A DNA stretch of 64,000 bases from Kumtagia yinganensis (GTDB lineage Bacteria > Pseudomonadota > Alphaproteobacteria > Rhizobiales > Rhizobiaceae), in the NCBI RefSeq assembly GCF_040081985.1, contig NZ_JBEBMH010000030.1, positions 1 through 64,000 of the forward strand, read 5' to 3'. This document shows, piece after piece, positions 18,135 to 29,593 of this stretch. The stretch's first letter is position 1. Each line of letters starts with the position of its first letter. Under the pieces are notes generated by a model. That model was given only the letters and a program-made list of their open reading frames with translations, ran no database searches and was not told the origin of the DNA. The position numbers were made by a program, and so were the translations under genes.

Positions 18135-19076
18135 TCAGTATCCTGCCTGCCTGTCCACCAGCTCGCGCAACGGCTCGCCACGGTCATGCGCATCCATCTG
18201 CGCAAGCATTGGCGGCACGAGGAAATTCGGGTCCGAGGTGGCCGCCGCGTGCGGCGTCACGAACACTTTGGGATGCGTCCAGAGCGGGCTGGTCTTCGGC
18301 AGCGGCTCAACCTCGAACACGTCGAGGCTGGCTTCCTTCAAGGTCCCGTCCTCCAGTGCCCGCAGGATGTCGTCGTCCTTCTGCAGCCTGCCTCGCCCGG
18401 CATTGATCAGCACAGCGCCGCCCAGGCCGTTGCGCCTGCGCAGTTCCTTCAAGAGGCTGTAGTCGACGATACCTCTGGTCGCAGCGGTCAGAGGCAGCAG
18501 AACGACCAGTATGTCCGTAGCGTTGAGGAACGGCCGCAGCCCGGCATCGCCGGCGAACGTGACGACGCCGTCCACGGGACGCTCCGACCGGCTCCAACCG
18601 TTGACGCGGAATCCGAGACCGAGAAGCGCGCGGGCGGCGGCGCGACCAAGATTGCCCAGCCCCATGATGCCGACCGAAATATCGTTGGCAGTCCGCTGCG
18701 GTGGTTCACGCCAGATCTTCTTCTTCTGCTGCGCCTGATACAGCATGCCGAAGCGATGATGGTCGAGCACGCGCCAGACGACATATTCCGTCATGTGCTG
18801 CGCCAGGTTCTCATCGACGACGCGGACGATCGGAACGTCGGGGACCGTGCGATCGGCAAGAATATGGTCGACGCCGGCGCCGATCGAAAAGACAGCCTTC
18901 AGATTGGGAAGGTTGGAGAGGATGTTCGCCGGCTGCTTCCACACGACGGCGTAGGTGATCGAGGGATCGGCCGGTCCGTCAGGCTCCAGCACGACGTCCC
19001 GGTTCGCCGACAACAGTTCGTGCCAGCGCTGCGGGTTGAACCCCGTCACCGAGAGCAGCACCTTGCCCTTTTCCAT
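18135..19076 (-). CDS. 2-hydroxyacid dehydrogenase (glyoxylate/hydroxypyruvate reductase A type)
   Basis: The 313-residue cytosolic enzyme reduces glyoxylate or hydroxypyruvate with NAD(P)H. The nucleotide-binding motif GLGNLGRAAA, the catalytic Arg in INAGRGRLQ, the Glu in DVFEVEPLP and the His in VTPHAAA are in the order of the D-isomer-specific family, closest to GhrA. It lies 76 bp after yejF in the same direction and may be co-transcribed. Real substrate preference cannot be told from sequence. Confidence 0.88.
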   Translation of the reverse strand: MEKGKVLLSVTGFNPQRWHELLSANRDVVLEPDGPADPSITYAVVWKQPANILSNLPNLKAVFSIGAGVDHILADRTVPDVPIVRVVDENLAQHMTEYVVWRVLDHHRFGMLYQAQQKKKIWREPPQRTANDISVGIMGLGNLGRAAARALLGLGFRVNGWSRSERPVDGVVTFAGDAGLRPFLNATDILVVLLPLTAATRGIVDYSLLKELRRRNGLGGAVLINAGRGRLQKDDDILRALEDGTLKEASLDVFEVEPLPKTSPLWTHPKVFVTPHAAATSDPNFLVPPMLAQMDAHDRGEPLRELVDRQAGY

Positions 19077-19152
19077 TCGGTCATTCCTCCTGCCGGACCC
19101 GATTAGTATCCAACAGGGATATCGCGCAAGAGGCGAAAGTATCCGCCACCAC

Positions 19153-20780
<1,628 letters not shown>

Positions 20781-20784
<4 letters not shown>

Positions 20785-21929
20785 TTGAAGGTCTTCCGAG
20801 GGTCGAAGGCATCGCGCACCGCCTCGCCGACAAAGATCAGCAGCGACAGCATGATCGAGATCACGAAGAAACCGGAGAGGCCGAGCCATGGCGCATTCAG
20901 ATTGCGCTGTCCCTGGCGCAACAGTTCACCGAGAGATGCCGAGCCCGGCGGAAGGCCGAAGCCCAGGAAATCCAGCGAGGTCAGAGTGGTGATCGAGCCG
21001 TTGAGGATGAAGGGCAGGAAGGTCAGCGTCGCCACCATGGCGTTGGGCAGCAGGTGCCGGAAGATGATCGTCCGGTTCGGCACGCCAAGCGCGCGCGCCG
21101 CATTCACATATTCGAAGTTGCGGGCGCGCAAAAACTCGGCGCGTACCACGCCGACGAAGGCCGTCCACGAGAACAAGAGCATCAGGCCGAGCAGGATGAA
21201 GAAGCCCGGCGGCAGGATCGCCGAGATGATCAGCAGCAGGTAAAGCACTGGGATTGCCGACCATATCTCAATGACGCGCTGCAGGATGAGATCCAGCCAG
21301 CCGCCGTAATAACCCTGGACCGCGCCACCGGAGACGCCGACGATCGCCGCTCCCGCCGTCAGCAGCAGTCCGAACAGCACCGAGATGCGGAAGCCATAGA
21401 TGACACGCGAAAGGACGTCGCGCGCCTGGTCGTCTGTGCCCAGCCAGTTCCAGTTGCCGATCGTGCAGTTCTCGTCGTCGACGCCTTGCGGATAGCGCGA
21501 GCAGCGCTCCTCCTTCGAGTAAAGCCAGGATGGCTTGGCGGGCGCTGCCTCCGGTATCTCGTTGTTGACCGTCCGGTAGGAGTAACGGATCGGCGGCCAT
21601 ATCATCCAGCCATTGGCCTTGATCTCGTCCTGGATGACCGGGTCGCGGTAATCCGTGACCGCCAGGAAGCCGCCGAACATCTCCTCCGGATAATCGACCG
21701 CGACCGGGAACAGTATCTCACCCTTGTAGGAGATCATCACTGGACGGTCGTTGGCGATCAGTTCAGCGAATAGCGACAACACGAACAGGACGAGGAATAT
21801 CCAGAGCGACCAGTAGCCGCGCCGGTTGGCCTTGAAATTCTGCCAGCGGCGCTGGTTCAGCGGTGATACCCATGGCCGCTTGGTGCGCGCAACCGGCACA
21901 GTTTCGGCAGGGGCGAGAGCGTCCACCAT
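20781..21929 (-). CDS. yejE: Oligopeptide ABC transporter permease YejE
   Basis: The 382-residue inner-membrane permease has an N-terminal helix, a long periplasmic loop (about residues 60-175) and then the BPD transport domain with about five helices and the EAA-type loop ARALGVPNRTIIFRHLLPN. The large loop and length match YejE. It overlaps yejB by one base and yejF by four, so the genes are translationally coupled. Confidence 0.93.
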
Positions 21930-23035
21930 CAGACGTCCCTCGTCTCGAAGTCGATGCGCGGATCGATCCAGGTGTAGGTGAGGTCGGAGATCAGCGAGAC
22001 GATGAGGCCGATCAGCGAGAAGATGTAGAGGTTTGCGAACACCACCGGATAGTCGCGGTCGAGCACGGATCGGAAGCCGAGTTGTCCGAGGCCGTCCAGC
22101 GAAAAGATGTTCTCGATCAGCAGCGAACCGGTAAAGAAGGCGGAGATGAAGGCACCGGGAAAACCGGCGATGACGATCAGCATGGCGTTGCGGAAAACGT
22201 GGCCGTAGAGCACGCGCCGCTCCGACAGGCCTTTCGCCCGCGCCGTCACCACATATTGCTTGCGGATCTCATCGAGGAAGGAATTCTTGGTGAGCAGCGT
22301 GGTGGTCGCGAAGGCCGACAGCACCATGGCAATCAGCGGCAGCGTTATGTGCCAGAAATAGTCGAGGATTCTCGCCGGCCAGGACAGTTGCTCCCAATTG
22401 TCCGAGGTCAGCCCGCGCAATGGGAACCAGTCGAAGAACGAGCCTCCGGCGAACAGCACCATCAGCAGGATGGCAAAGAGGAAGCCGGGAATCGCATAGC
22501 CGATGATAACGATGCCGCTCGTCCACATGTCGAAGGTAGAGCCGTCACGCACCGCCTTGCTGATCCCAAGCGGAATGGAGATCAGGTAGGACAGAAGCGT
22601 GATCCACAGGCCGAGCGAGATCGATACCGGCATCTTCTCGATGATCAGGTCGAGCACCGAAATGTCGCGGAAATAACTCTCGCCGAAGTCGAAGCGGGCA
22701 TAGTTCCACAGCATCATGCCGAAGCGCTCGAGCGGCGGCTTGTCGAAGCCGAACTGCTTTTCCAGCTTGGCGATGAATTCGGGATCGAGGCCCTGCGCGC
22801 CGCGGTATTTCGACGTGGCCTCGCCACCGGCGTCGAAATTGCCGGCGCCGCTGAGATCGCCTCCCCCGCCTCCGGAGATACGGTCCATGGAATCGCCGCC
22901 CTGCCCCGTCAGCCGGGCGATGACCTGCTCGACAGGCCCACCGGGCGCGAACTGGATCACCAGGAAGGAAATAGCCATGATGCCGAACAGCGTCGGCACC
23001 ATCAGCAGGATGCGTCGGAGGATATAGGCGCCCAT
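21929..23035 (-). CDS. yejB: Oligopeptide ABC transporter permease YejB
   Basis: The 368-residue permease begins with a typical DppB-like helix after MGAYILRRILL and has a Gly/Asp-rich insertion near residues 45-70. The transport domain follows, with the EAA loop ARAKGLSERRVLYGHVFRNA. It pairs with YejE to form the channel. It lies 85 bp after the second yejA and overlaps yejE by one base. Confidence 0.93.
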   Translation of the reverse strand: MGAYILRRILLMVPTLFGIMAISFLVIQFAPGGPVEQVIARLTGQGGDSMDRISGGGGGDLSGAGNFDAGGEATSKYRGAQGLDPEFIAKLEKQFGFDKPPLERFGMMLWNYARFDFGESYFRDISVLDLIIEKMPVSISLGLWITLLSYLISIPLGISKAVRDGSTFDMWTSGIVIIGYAIPGFLFAILLMVLFAGGSFFDWFPLRGLTSDNWEQLSWPARILDYFWHITLPLIAMVLSAFATTTLLTKNSFLDEIRKQYVVTARAKGLSERRVLYGHVFRNAMLIVIAGFPGAFISAFFTGSLLIENIFSLDGLGQLGFRSVLDRDYPVVFANLYIFSLIGLIVSLISDLTYTWIDPRIDFETRDV

Positions 23036-23120
23036 CCGTCAGATCCGCCTTTTCCGCGCGCAGGGCGTCGCGCCGCCCCTAGGCAAGCAGCACCTAACGC
23101 GCAACGCTACGACAAAAATG

Positions 23121-24998
23121 TCAGGCTTTCCCAATTGCCGCCGCCTTGTCCTCGTCGTACCACCATAGCGCCTCGACCGGGAATCCGTAGTCCGGCTTCG
23201 GCTCCTTGAAGCCGAACATGTCCCAGAACGCCGCGCGGTGATTCGCCGAATACCAGTTTGGAATCCAGTCCTGCCGCGCGCGCAAGACCCGATCCAGCGC
23301 CCGCATGGCGACGATCAGACTTTTGCGGTCCGCAGCCTTGCCGACCGCCGCAATAAGCGCGTCGACGGCGGGGTCGGCGGTGCCTGGAAGGTTGCGCGAC
23401 GAAGGGACATTGGCGGCGCGCGAATGGAAGATCGTCTCCATGTCGTCCATGGTCGGCGTCGCGTTGAACGACAAGGCCATCATCACCATGTCGAAATCGA
23501 AATCCGACTGCCGCGCCTGGAACTGCGCCGTGTCGACGATGCGGATCGAGGCGTCGATGCCGATGGCCCGCATGTTCTCGACCCAGGGCGCGAGGATGCG
23601 TGTGAGCGAATCGTCGTCGTCGAGGAGTTCAACCGCCAGCGTCTCACCCTTGTCGTCGACCAAAAGCGAGCCGGAGCGTTTCCAACCGGCCTCCGCGAGC
23701 AATCGGGACGCCGCTCCCAGCAGCTTGCGGTCACGGCCCGATGCGTTCGACACCGGCTGGATGACCGCCTCGCCGAACACCTCCGGCTGCAGCTTGTCGC
23801 GCAGCGGTTCGAGCAGCGCCAGTTCCTCCGGGGACGGCATGCCCTCGGCCATGTAGTCAGAGCGCTGGAAGCAGGATTGCGAGCGCTCGTAGAGGTCGTA
23901 GAAGAGGTTGCGCTTCGTCCATTCGAAGTCGAAGCACATGCCGATGGCGCGGCGCACACGCACGTCCTGGAATCGTGGGCGCCGCAAATTGATCGCCATC
24001 GCCTGCATGGACGGTCGCTTCTCGCTGGGAAATTCGCGCTTGACCACCTTGCCCTGCGCGATTGCGGGGAAATCATACGCCGTCGCCCAGGTGCGCGAGG
24101 TGAATTCCTGGCGGTAGCGGACGTCGCCTTTCTTCAACGCCTCGAATGAAACCTGCCGGTCCCTGTAGAACTCGATGCGCAGCCGGTCGAAATTGTAGAC
24201 GCCGCGATTGACCGCGAGGTCCTTGCCCCAATAGTCCGGCACACGCTCATATTCGATCGTCTGACCGGCGACGACGCGGCCCACCTTGTAAGGCCCGGAG
24301 CCGAGCGGCGCCTTCAGGCCGGCGCTGTCGAACTTGTTCTGAGTGAAATAAGCCTTCGACAGGATCGGGAAGGTCACCACGTTGAGCACGGTTCGCTCGG
24401 AGTGTTTGCCCGAGAAGGTCAGCCGCAGCCTGCGCGCGTCGAGGGCGACCGCGTCGGTCATCTCCGTCAGCGTCAGCAACAGGTCGGGATGTCCGTCCTG
24501 CTTGTACAGCCTGAAGGTGAAGGCGGCATCCTCGGCCGTGATCGGCGAGCCGTCATGGAAGCGCGCTTCCGGCCGCAACGAGAATTCGAAGCTGTTTCGG
24601 TCCCCGGAGATCGTGACGCTCTCGGCCAGCAATCCGTAGACGGCGTCCGGTTCGTCGAGCGCCGTCGTCGATTTGTTGGTCATCAGCGAATCGTAACACA
24701 TCTCCATACGCGGTGGCGCATCGCCGCGCGCAACGAAGCTGTTCAGCGTGTTGAAGGTCTGGACGTTCTGGTTGTAGACCCAGTTGGGCGGCTGGAAGTT
24801 GAACGTGCCGCCCTTCTGCGCATTCGGATTGACGTAGTCGAAGTGCTTGAAATCCGCGGGATATTTGAGATCGCCAAAGGCCGACAGCCCATACAGCGGG
24901 GTGCCCGTCGGGCTGGCCGCGAAGACAGCCTTCGGCAGCAGGGGCACCGCGAGCGCTGCCCCCGCGCCGGCGAGGAACTCCCGGCGGGAAGCGCGCAT
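23121..24998 (-). CDS. Peptide ABC transporter substrate-binding protein, YejA-like, Tat signal
   Basis: The 625-residue periplasmic protein belongs to solute-binding family 5. Its N-terminus has a twin-arginine motif (SRREFLAG) and a hydrophobic stretch ending near AVFAAS, suggesting Tat export. The mature part starts with GLSAFGDLKYPADFKHFDY, close to YejA. ATG 24998 shares one base with the upstream yejA stop (TGATG), which fixes the start. It is the second of two yejA paralogues in this operon. Confidence 0.9.
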   Translation of the reverse strand: MRASRREFLAGAGAALAVPLLPKAVFAASPTGTPLYGLSAFGDLKYPADFKHFDYVNPNAQKGGTFNFQPPNWVYNQNVQTFNTLNSFVARGDAPPRMEMCYDSLMTNKSTTALDEPDAVYGLLAESVTISGDRNSFEFSLRPEARFHDGSPITAEDAAFTFRLYKQDGHPDLLLTLTEMTDAVALDARRLRLTFSGKHSERTVLNVVTFPILSKAYFTQNKFDSAGLKAPLGSGPYKVGRVVAGQTIEYERVPDYWGKDLAVNRGVYNFDRLRIEFYRDRQVSFEALKKGDVRYRQEFTSRTWATAYDFPAIAQGKVVKREFPSEKRPSMQAMAINLRRPRFQDVRVRRAIGMCFDFEWTKRNLFYDLYERSQSCFQRSDYMAEGMPSPEELALLEPLRDKLQPEVFGEAVIQPVSNASGRDRKLLGAASRLLAEAGWKRSGSLLVDDKGETLAVELLDDDDSLTRILAPWVENMRAIGIDASIRIVDTAQFQARQSDFDFDMVMMALSFNATPTMDDMETIFHSRAANVPSSRNLPGTADPAVDALIAAVGKAADRKSLIVAMRALDRVLRARQDWIPNWYSANHRAAFWDMFGFKEPKPDYGFPVEALWWYDEDKAAAIGKA

Positions 24999-26872
24999 CA
25001 GTTCACGCCCTTGTATTTCGCCGCCAGCGCCTTTTCCTTGTCGGGGTCGATCCACCAGGATTCCGAGTCAAAACCAGCATATGACGGCTGCTTTTCCGGA
25101 ATACCGAATTTGTTCCAGTATCCGACCCGTGCAACTGGAAGATTCCACTGGAGAACGGAATAGTAGTTCCACAAAAGAACGCGATCGAGCGCATGTGTGG
25201 CAGCAATCAGATCGGCTCTGTCCGACGCGAAAATTACCCTGTCGATCAACGCATCCACAATTGGATCCTTGATGCCCAGATAGTTGCGCGAATCGGGACG
25301 GTCCGCAGCCGCAGAACTCCAGAAGTCCCGCTGCTCGTTCCCGGGAGACAGCGATTGAGCGGAACCAATCAACGCAAGAGCATCGTAATCGAATGACCTC
25401 ACTCGGCTGATGTATTGACTGGTGTCGACAACGCGCAGCGATGCATCGATGCCAAGCCGCCGCAGGTTCTCGATAAATGGATTGGTCGTCCTCTCATCGT
25501 TTGGATCGTCCCCTAGGAATTCGATCTTGAACTGCTTGCCGGTCTTTTCGTTCACGAGTTTGCCGTTGCGATTGATCCATCCAGCCTCCTTGAACAACTC
25601 GAATGCATGCTTCAGATTTTCGCGTGTGGATTGCTGCGTATAGACTGGCAGCTTGAACTCCTGGGTAAAAAGTTCTGGCGGCAATTTGTCCCTGTAAGCC
25701 TCGAGAATCTCGAGTTCCTTGCCCTGCGGTATCCCACTTGAGGCGAGTTCTCCACCTTCAAAATAGCTGCTGGTCCGCTTGTAGGAATTGTAGAACACGG
25801 TCCTGTTCATGCTTTCAAAATCAAAGGCCCAGGTGAGAGCCTCGCGCACACGGCGATCCTTGAATTGCTCTCTACGATTGTTCAGAGCATAAAACTGTGC
25901 GGGCTTGGGCGACGTAGAAGCAAACTCCTTCTTGATAACGTCCCCATCCTTGACGGCCGGGAAATTGTAGTCGACTGCCCAGCGCTTCGCACTGTTTTCT
26001 GCTCGTATGTCGTCGTAGCCACCTTTTGTGAAGGCAAGCCAAGCAGCATTCTGATCACCGAAGTAGATATATCTCTGGCGATCAAAATTATGGCGCCCGA
26101 CGTTGGCGCCGATATCCGCCGCCCAGTAGTCTGGAACCCTCGCCCATATGATCTCGGAACCAGGCTTGAAACTTTCGATCCGATAGGGACCAGAGCCGAG
26201 CGGTGGCTCTAAGGTTGGCCGTGAAATGTCCCGCTTCTTGCCTTGAGCATCGGTCCCCTCCCACCAGTGTTTCGGCAAAACAGCGAGATCGCCCATAATG
26301 TGCGGAAGTTCGCGATTGCCTTTTTGATCGAACCGGAATTCGACTTCATGGTCCGATAACGCGACGGCGTCGACAACATTGGCATAATACTTGTTGTAGA
26401 GCGCGTTGACCTCCTTGAGGGTCTTCAGCGACCAAACCACGTCCTCTGCGGTGATCGGCGTGCCGTCATGCCACCTAGCTCGCGGGTTTATCCGATAAGT
26501 GGCAGAAGAATAGTCATCAGGATATTTGAATGCCTCCGCTATCATGGGATAGCTGGTACTCGGCTCGTCAATGGACTGAACCATCAACGTGTCATAGAGC
26601 AAGCCACCATAGCTACCTATGCCAGCCGCCGGTGTTCCAGAAACGCTGAACGGATTGAAACTGTCAAAGGTGCCGAGCGCCGCCGAATTGATGGTGCCAC
26701 CTTTCGGCGCATCCGGATTGACGTAGTCGTACCGCTTGAAGTCGTTCCCGTATTTGGACTCTCCGAACAAGGTGGAAGTCCCGCGCCATTCCTGGGCCTG
26801 TCCCGCTGTCACTGCCATCAGCAGCGCAGCCAGCGCCGGAACCAGTTTCCCCGCAAACGGCAACACCTTCAT
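24998..26872 (-). CDS. yejA: Peptide ABC transporter substrate-binding protein YejA
   Basis: The 624-residue family 5 solute-binding protein has a Sec-type signal (hydrophobic core LVPALAALLMAVTAG, cleavage near GQAQ) and a mature part starting EWRGTSTLFGESKYGNDF. It should bind oligopeptides in the periplasm for YejBEF. The ATG at 26872 is chosen because residues upstream do not resemble a signal peptide. Codon use looks more A/T-rich than in the second paralogue. It is the first gene of the operon. Confidence 0.9.
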   Translation of the reverse strand: MKVLPFAGKLVPALAALLMAVTAGQAQEWRGTSTLFGESKYGNDFKRYDYVNPDAPKGGTINSAALGTFDSFNPFSVSGTPAAGIGSYGGLLYDTLMVQSIDEPSTSYPMIAEAFKYPDDYSSATYRINPRARWHDGTPITAEDVVWSLKTLKEVNALYNKYYANVVDAVALSDHEVEFRFDQKGNRELPHIMGDLAVLPKHWWEGTDAQGKKRDISRPTLEPPLGSGPYRIESFKPGSEIIWARVPDYWAADIGANVGRHNFDRQRYIYFGDQNAAWLAFTKGGYDDIRAENSAKRWAVDYNFPAVKDGDVIKKEFASTSPKPAQFYALNNRREQFKDRRVREALTWAFDFESMNRTVFYNSYKRTSSYFEGGELASSGIPQGKELEILEAYRDKLPPELFTQEFKLPVYTQQSTRENLKHAFELFKEAGWINRNGKLVNEKTGKQFKIEFLGDDPNDERTTNPFIENLRRLGIDASLRVVDTSQYISRVRSFDYDALALIGSAQSLSPGNEQRDFWSSAAADRPDSRNYLGIKDPIVDALIDRVIFASDRADLIAATHALDRVLLWNYYSVLQWNLPVARVGYWNKFGIPEKQPSYAGFDSESWWIDPDKEKALAAKYKGVN

Positions 26873-26961
26873 CGGCAATCTCCAACTCGTCTTCCGTTCA
26901 AATCTAGTCCTCGCGGCACGGATGGAAACCATCGCGCCCCGCATCGAAAGTCTTGATAGCA

Positions 26962-26988
26962 AAAAAGCCGGGCAGAACCCGGCTTTTT
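26962..26988. terminator. Bidirectional rho-independent terminator
   Basis: GCCGGG and CCCGGC arms enclose a 5-base loop, with an A-run on the left and a T-run on the right, so the hairpin can end transcripts in either direction. It lies just beyond the stop codon of the cytochrome c gene and upstream of yejA. Confidence 0.9.
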
Positions 26989-27013
26989 CGTGATTTCGAG
27001 AATTACAAATTCG

Positions 27014-27757
27014 TCATTGAGCAGGTGCGGGCTCCGCCGGCTTCGGCGCGGCCTCGGCGGGCGCGGGGGCAGCACCCTCTGCGGGCTTGGCGGCTCCAGC
27101 CGGAGCAGGCGGGGTGCCCTCGGCGGGCTTGGCCGCAGGATCCGCCGGCTTCGCGGCGTCCGCGGGGGCCGATGCATTCTCGGCGGCGGGAGCGGCCGGC
27201 GCGGCCGAAGCCTCGGGCAGCGGGGCCGGGCTGTCGGCGGTGGTGCGCAGATAGGCAATCACGTCAGCGCGATCCTGGGCCTTCTTCAGGCCGGCGAAAC
27301 CCATGGCCGTGCCCTTCACCAGGCCCTTCGGCGAGGTCAGGAAATGGTCGAGATGCTCATAATCCCAAACCACCTTGCCGTCCTGCGAGAACTCCTTCAT
27401 CCCCGCCGAATAAGCGAAGCCGGCATGCGAGGCGACCGGGCGGTTGATCACACCCCACAGGTTCGGGCCAACCTTGTTGGCGCCGCCGCTGTCGTCCGTG
27501 TGGCAGGCGGCGCACTTCTTGAACACAGCGGCGCCCGCCTCCGCGTTGGCTGTAGCCAGCAGCGGCAGGACCGATTCCGGGGCGGCCGCCTCGCCGCCAC
27601 CAGCGGCCGGCGCTTCCTCGGTAGCCTCAATTATGAAACCGGGCTTTTCCGGCACGGGAGCCGCGAATATCGCATCCGAAATCAGCGAGATCGAAAATAC
27701 GACGAAGACCGCCCCCAGCAATCCGCCGATCAGCTTGTTGAATTCGAAAGAGTCCAT
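27014..27757 (-). CDS. Membrane-anchored c-type cytochrome (CycM/c552-like)
   Basis: The 247-residue protein starts with an uncleaved membrane helix (LIGGLLGAVFVVFSISLIS), then a class I cytochrome c domain. The heme motif CAACH is at residues 82-86 and the Met ligand is near residue 152 in GTAMGFAG. This matches CycM-type proteins that carry electrons between the bc1 complex and the aa3 oxidase. After the domain, about 70 residues are almost only Ala, Pro, Glu and Lys, with PAEG- and PAPAEA-like repeats. ATG 27757 starts the conserved sequence. Confidence 0.92.
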   Translation of the reverse strand: MDSFEFNKLIGGLLGAVFVVFSISLISDAIFAAPVPEKPGFIIEATEEAPAAGGGEAAAPESVLPLLATANAEAGAAVFKKCAACHTDDSGGANKVGPNLWGVINRPVASHAGFAYSAGMKEFSQDGKVVWDYEHLDHFLTSPKGLVKGTAMGFAGLKKAQDRADVIAYLRTTADSPAPLPEASAAPAAPAAENASAPADAAKPADPAAKPAEGTPPAPAGAAKPAEGAAPAPAEAAPKPAEPAPAQ

Positions 27758-27951
27758 CCGCTCCAGGCTCCTGATCTGCCCCTCTCGGCCGTGCATTTCC
27801 GGCACGCGGGCACGATGCCGCGACCGGGAAGCCGCCCGGTCAGGTCGGGCGGAAACTAGGTCTTTTGCTTGGTCGTTGCAACTCCTATAAGGGCGCTCGC
27901 CGTGAGACCTTTTGACACTTTGGACAGCCCTTTCGCCCCGCCCCGCAAATC

Positions 27952-28686
27952 ATGACCAATCTCATTCTCATCCCCGCCCGCATGGCCTCGACCCGCCTGC
28001 CGGGCAAACCGCTCGCCGACATCGCCGGCACGCCGATGATCGTGCATGTCGCGATGCGCGCCGCCGAAAGCGGGCTCGGCCGCGTCGTGGTGGCGACGGA
28101 CACGCAAGCCGTGGCGAAATCAGTCCGCGCGCACGGCTTCGAAGCGGTGATGACGCGCGTCGATCACGAATCCGGCTCCGACCGCATTTTCGAGGCGCTG
28201 TCGACCCTCGATCCGAACGGCCACGTCGATGTCGTCATCAACGTCCAGGGCGACCTGCCGACCATCGAACCGGCGACAATCGCCGCCGCGCTCTCGCCGT
28301 TGGAAGACCCTGCCGTCGACATCGGAACGCTGGGCGTCGAGATCGTTCGCGACGAAGAGCGCACCAATCCGAACGTCGTCAAGATCGTCGGCTCGGCTCA
28401 GCCCTCCGCGCGGCTGCGAGCGCTGTATTTCACCCGCGCCACCGCGCCATGGGGCGAGGGGCCGCACTATCACCACATAGGGCTCTACGCCTATCGCCGC
28501 GCAGCCCTCGCCCGTTTCGTCTCACTGCCGCCTTCGCCGCTGGAAAAGCGCGAAAAACTGGAACAGTTGCGGGCGCTGGAAGCCGGCATGCGCATCGACG
28601 CGGCAATCGTCGGCGCCGTTCCGCTCGGCGTCGACACCCCGCACGACCTCGAACGGGCGCGCGAAGTCCTTAGCCCGAAAGTTTGA
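27952..28686 (+). CDS. kdsB: 3-deoxy-manno-octulosonate cytidylyltransferase
   Basis: The 244-residue cytosolic enzyme activates Kdo with CTP to CMP-Kdo for lipopolysaccharide core synthesis. The N-terminal nucleotide-binding motif is IPARMASTRLPGKPL, and the segments VVVATD, TRVDHESGSDRI and VINVQGDLP are typical of KdsB. It is followed after 2 bp by pheA, so the two are probably co-transcribed although their pathways differ. Confidence 0.96.
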   Translation: MTNLILIPARMASTRLPGKPLADIAGTPMIVHVAMRAAESGLGRVVVATDTQAVAKSVRAHGFEAVMTRVDHESGSDRIFEALSTLDPNGHVDVVINVQGDLPTIEPATIAAALSPLEDPAVDIGTLGVEIVRDEERTNPNVVKIVGSAQPSARLRALYFTRATAPWGEGPHYHHIGLYAYRRAALARFVSLPPSPLEKREKLEQLRALEAGMRIDAAIVGAVPLGVDTPHDLERAREVLSPKV

Positions 28687-28688
28687 CA

Positions 28689-29552
28689 ATGGCAGACAAG
28701 ACCAACCGCATCTCGTTCCAGGGCGAGCCCGGCGCCAATTCCGACACCGCCTGCCGCAATATGTTCCCGGACATGGAGCCGCTGCCCTGCCCTACCTTCG
28801 AGGATGCCTTCAGCGCGGTGGAGACCGGCAAGGCCGACCTCGCCATGATCCCCATCGAGAACACGATCGCCGGCCGCGTCGCCGACATCCATCACCTCCT
28901 GCCGGAATCGAAGCTGCACATCGTCGGCGAGTATTTTCTACCGATCCATTTCCAGTTGATGGTGCTGCCGGGCGTGTCGCGCAAGGAAATCAAGACGGTC
29001 CACAGCCACATCCACGCCCTCGGCCAGTGCCGCAAATACATCCGCAAGAACGGCTGGAAGCCGACGGTCGCCGGCGACACCGCGGGTGCTGCGAAACTCA
29101 TCGCCCAGATCGGCGACCGCAGCATGGCAGCCCTTGCGCCCAGGCTCGCCGCCGGCCTCTACGGGCTCGACATTCTGGAAGAGAATGTCGAGGACACCGA
29201 CAGCAATGTGACGCGGTTCGTCGTGCTGACAAAAAGCAAGCAGTGGGTCGAGCGCGCTTCGCCCGACGCGCGCATGATGACGACCTTCATCTTTCGCGTC
29301 CGCAACGTGCCGGCCGCGCTCTACAAGGCGATGGGCGGCTTCGCCACCAACGGCGTCAACATGACCAAGCTGGAGAGCTACCAGCTCGGCGCCTTCACCG
29401 CGACGCTGTTCTACGCCGACATCGAGGGTCATCCCGACGACGTGAGCGTCAAGAACGCACTCGACGAGCTGCGGTTCTTCTCCAAGGAGATGCGAATCCT
29501 CGGCGTCTATCCGCGCAGCGATTCGCGCGAGGAATGGAACGTCGCGGACTGA
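28689..29552 (+). CDS. pheA: Prephenate dehydratase
   Basis: The 287-residue monofunctional enzyme converts prephenate to phenylpyruvate in phenylalanine synthesis. The catalytic domain has ISFQGEPGANSDTA, the conserved IPIENT segment and the catalytic Thr in the DSNVTRF motif. A C-terminal ACT domain (ALYKAMGGFATNGVNMTKLE) is the usual phenylalanine feedback site. No chorismate mutase domain is fused. ATG 28689 is used, two bases after the kdsB stop. Confidence 0.95.
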   Translation: MADKTNRISFQGEPGANSDTACRNMFPDMEPLPCPTFEDAFSAVETGKADLAMIPIENTIAGRVADIHHLLPESKLHIVGEYFLPIHFQLMVLPGVSRKEIKTVHSHIHALGQCRKYIRKNGWKPTVAGDTAGAAKLIAQIGDRSMAALAPRLAAGLYGLDILEENVEDTDSNVTRFVVLTKSKQWVERASPDARMMTTFIFRVRNVPAALYKAMGGFATNGVNMTKLESYQLGAFTATLFYADIEGHPDDVSVKNALDELRFFSKEMRILGVYPRSDSREEWNVAD

Positions 29553-29556
29553 TCCG

Positions 29557-29587
29557 ACCTCCGGAAGAGGTTTCCTCTTCCGGAGGT
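29557..29587. terminator. Perfect 14-bp hairpin between convergent genes
   Basis: ACCTCCGGAAGAGG is followed by TTT and its exact complement. It lies between the stop codons of pheA and the convergent Dabb gene and probably ends both transcripts, although there is no long T-run. Confidence 0.75.
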
Positions 29588-29593
29588 GCGCCT

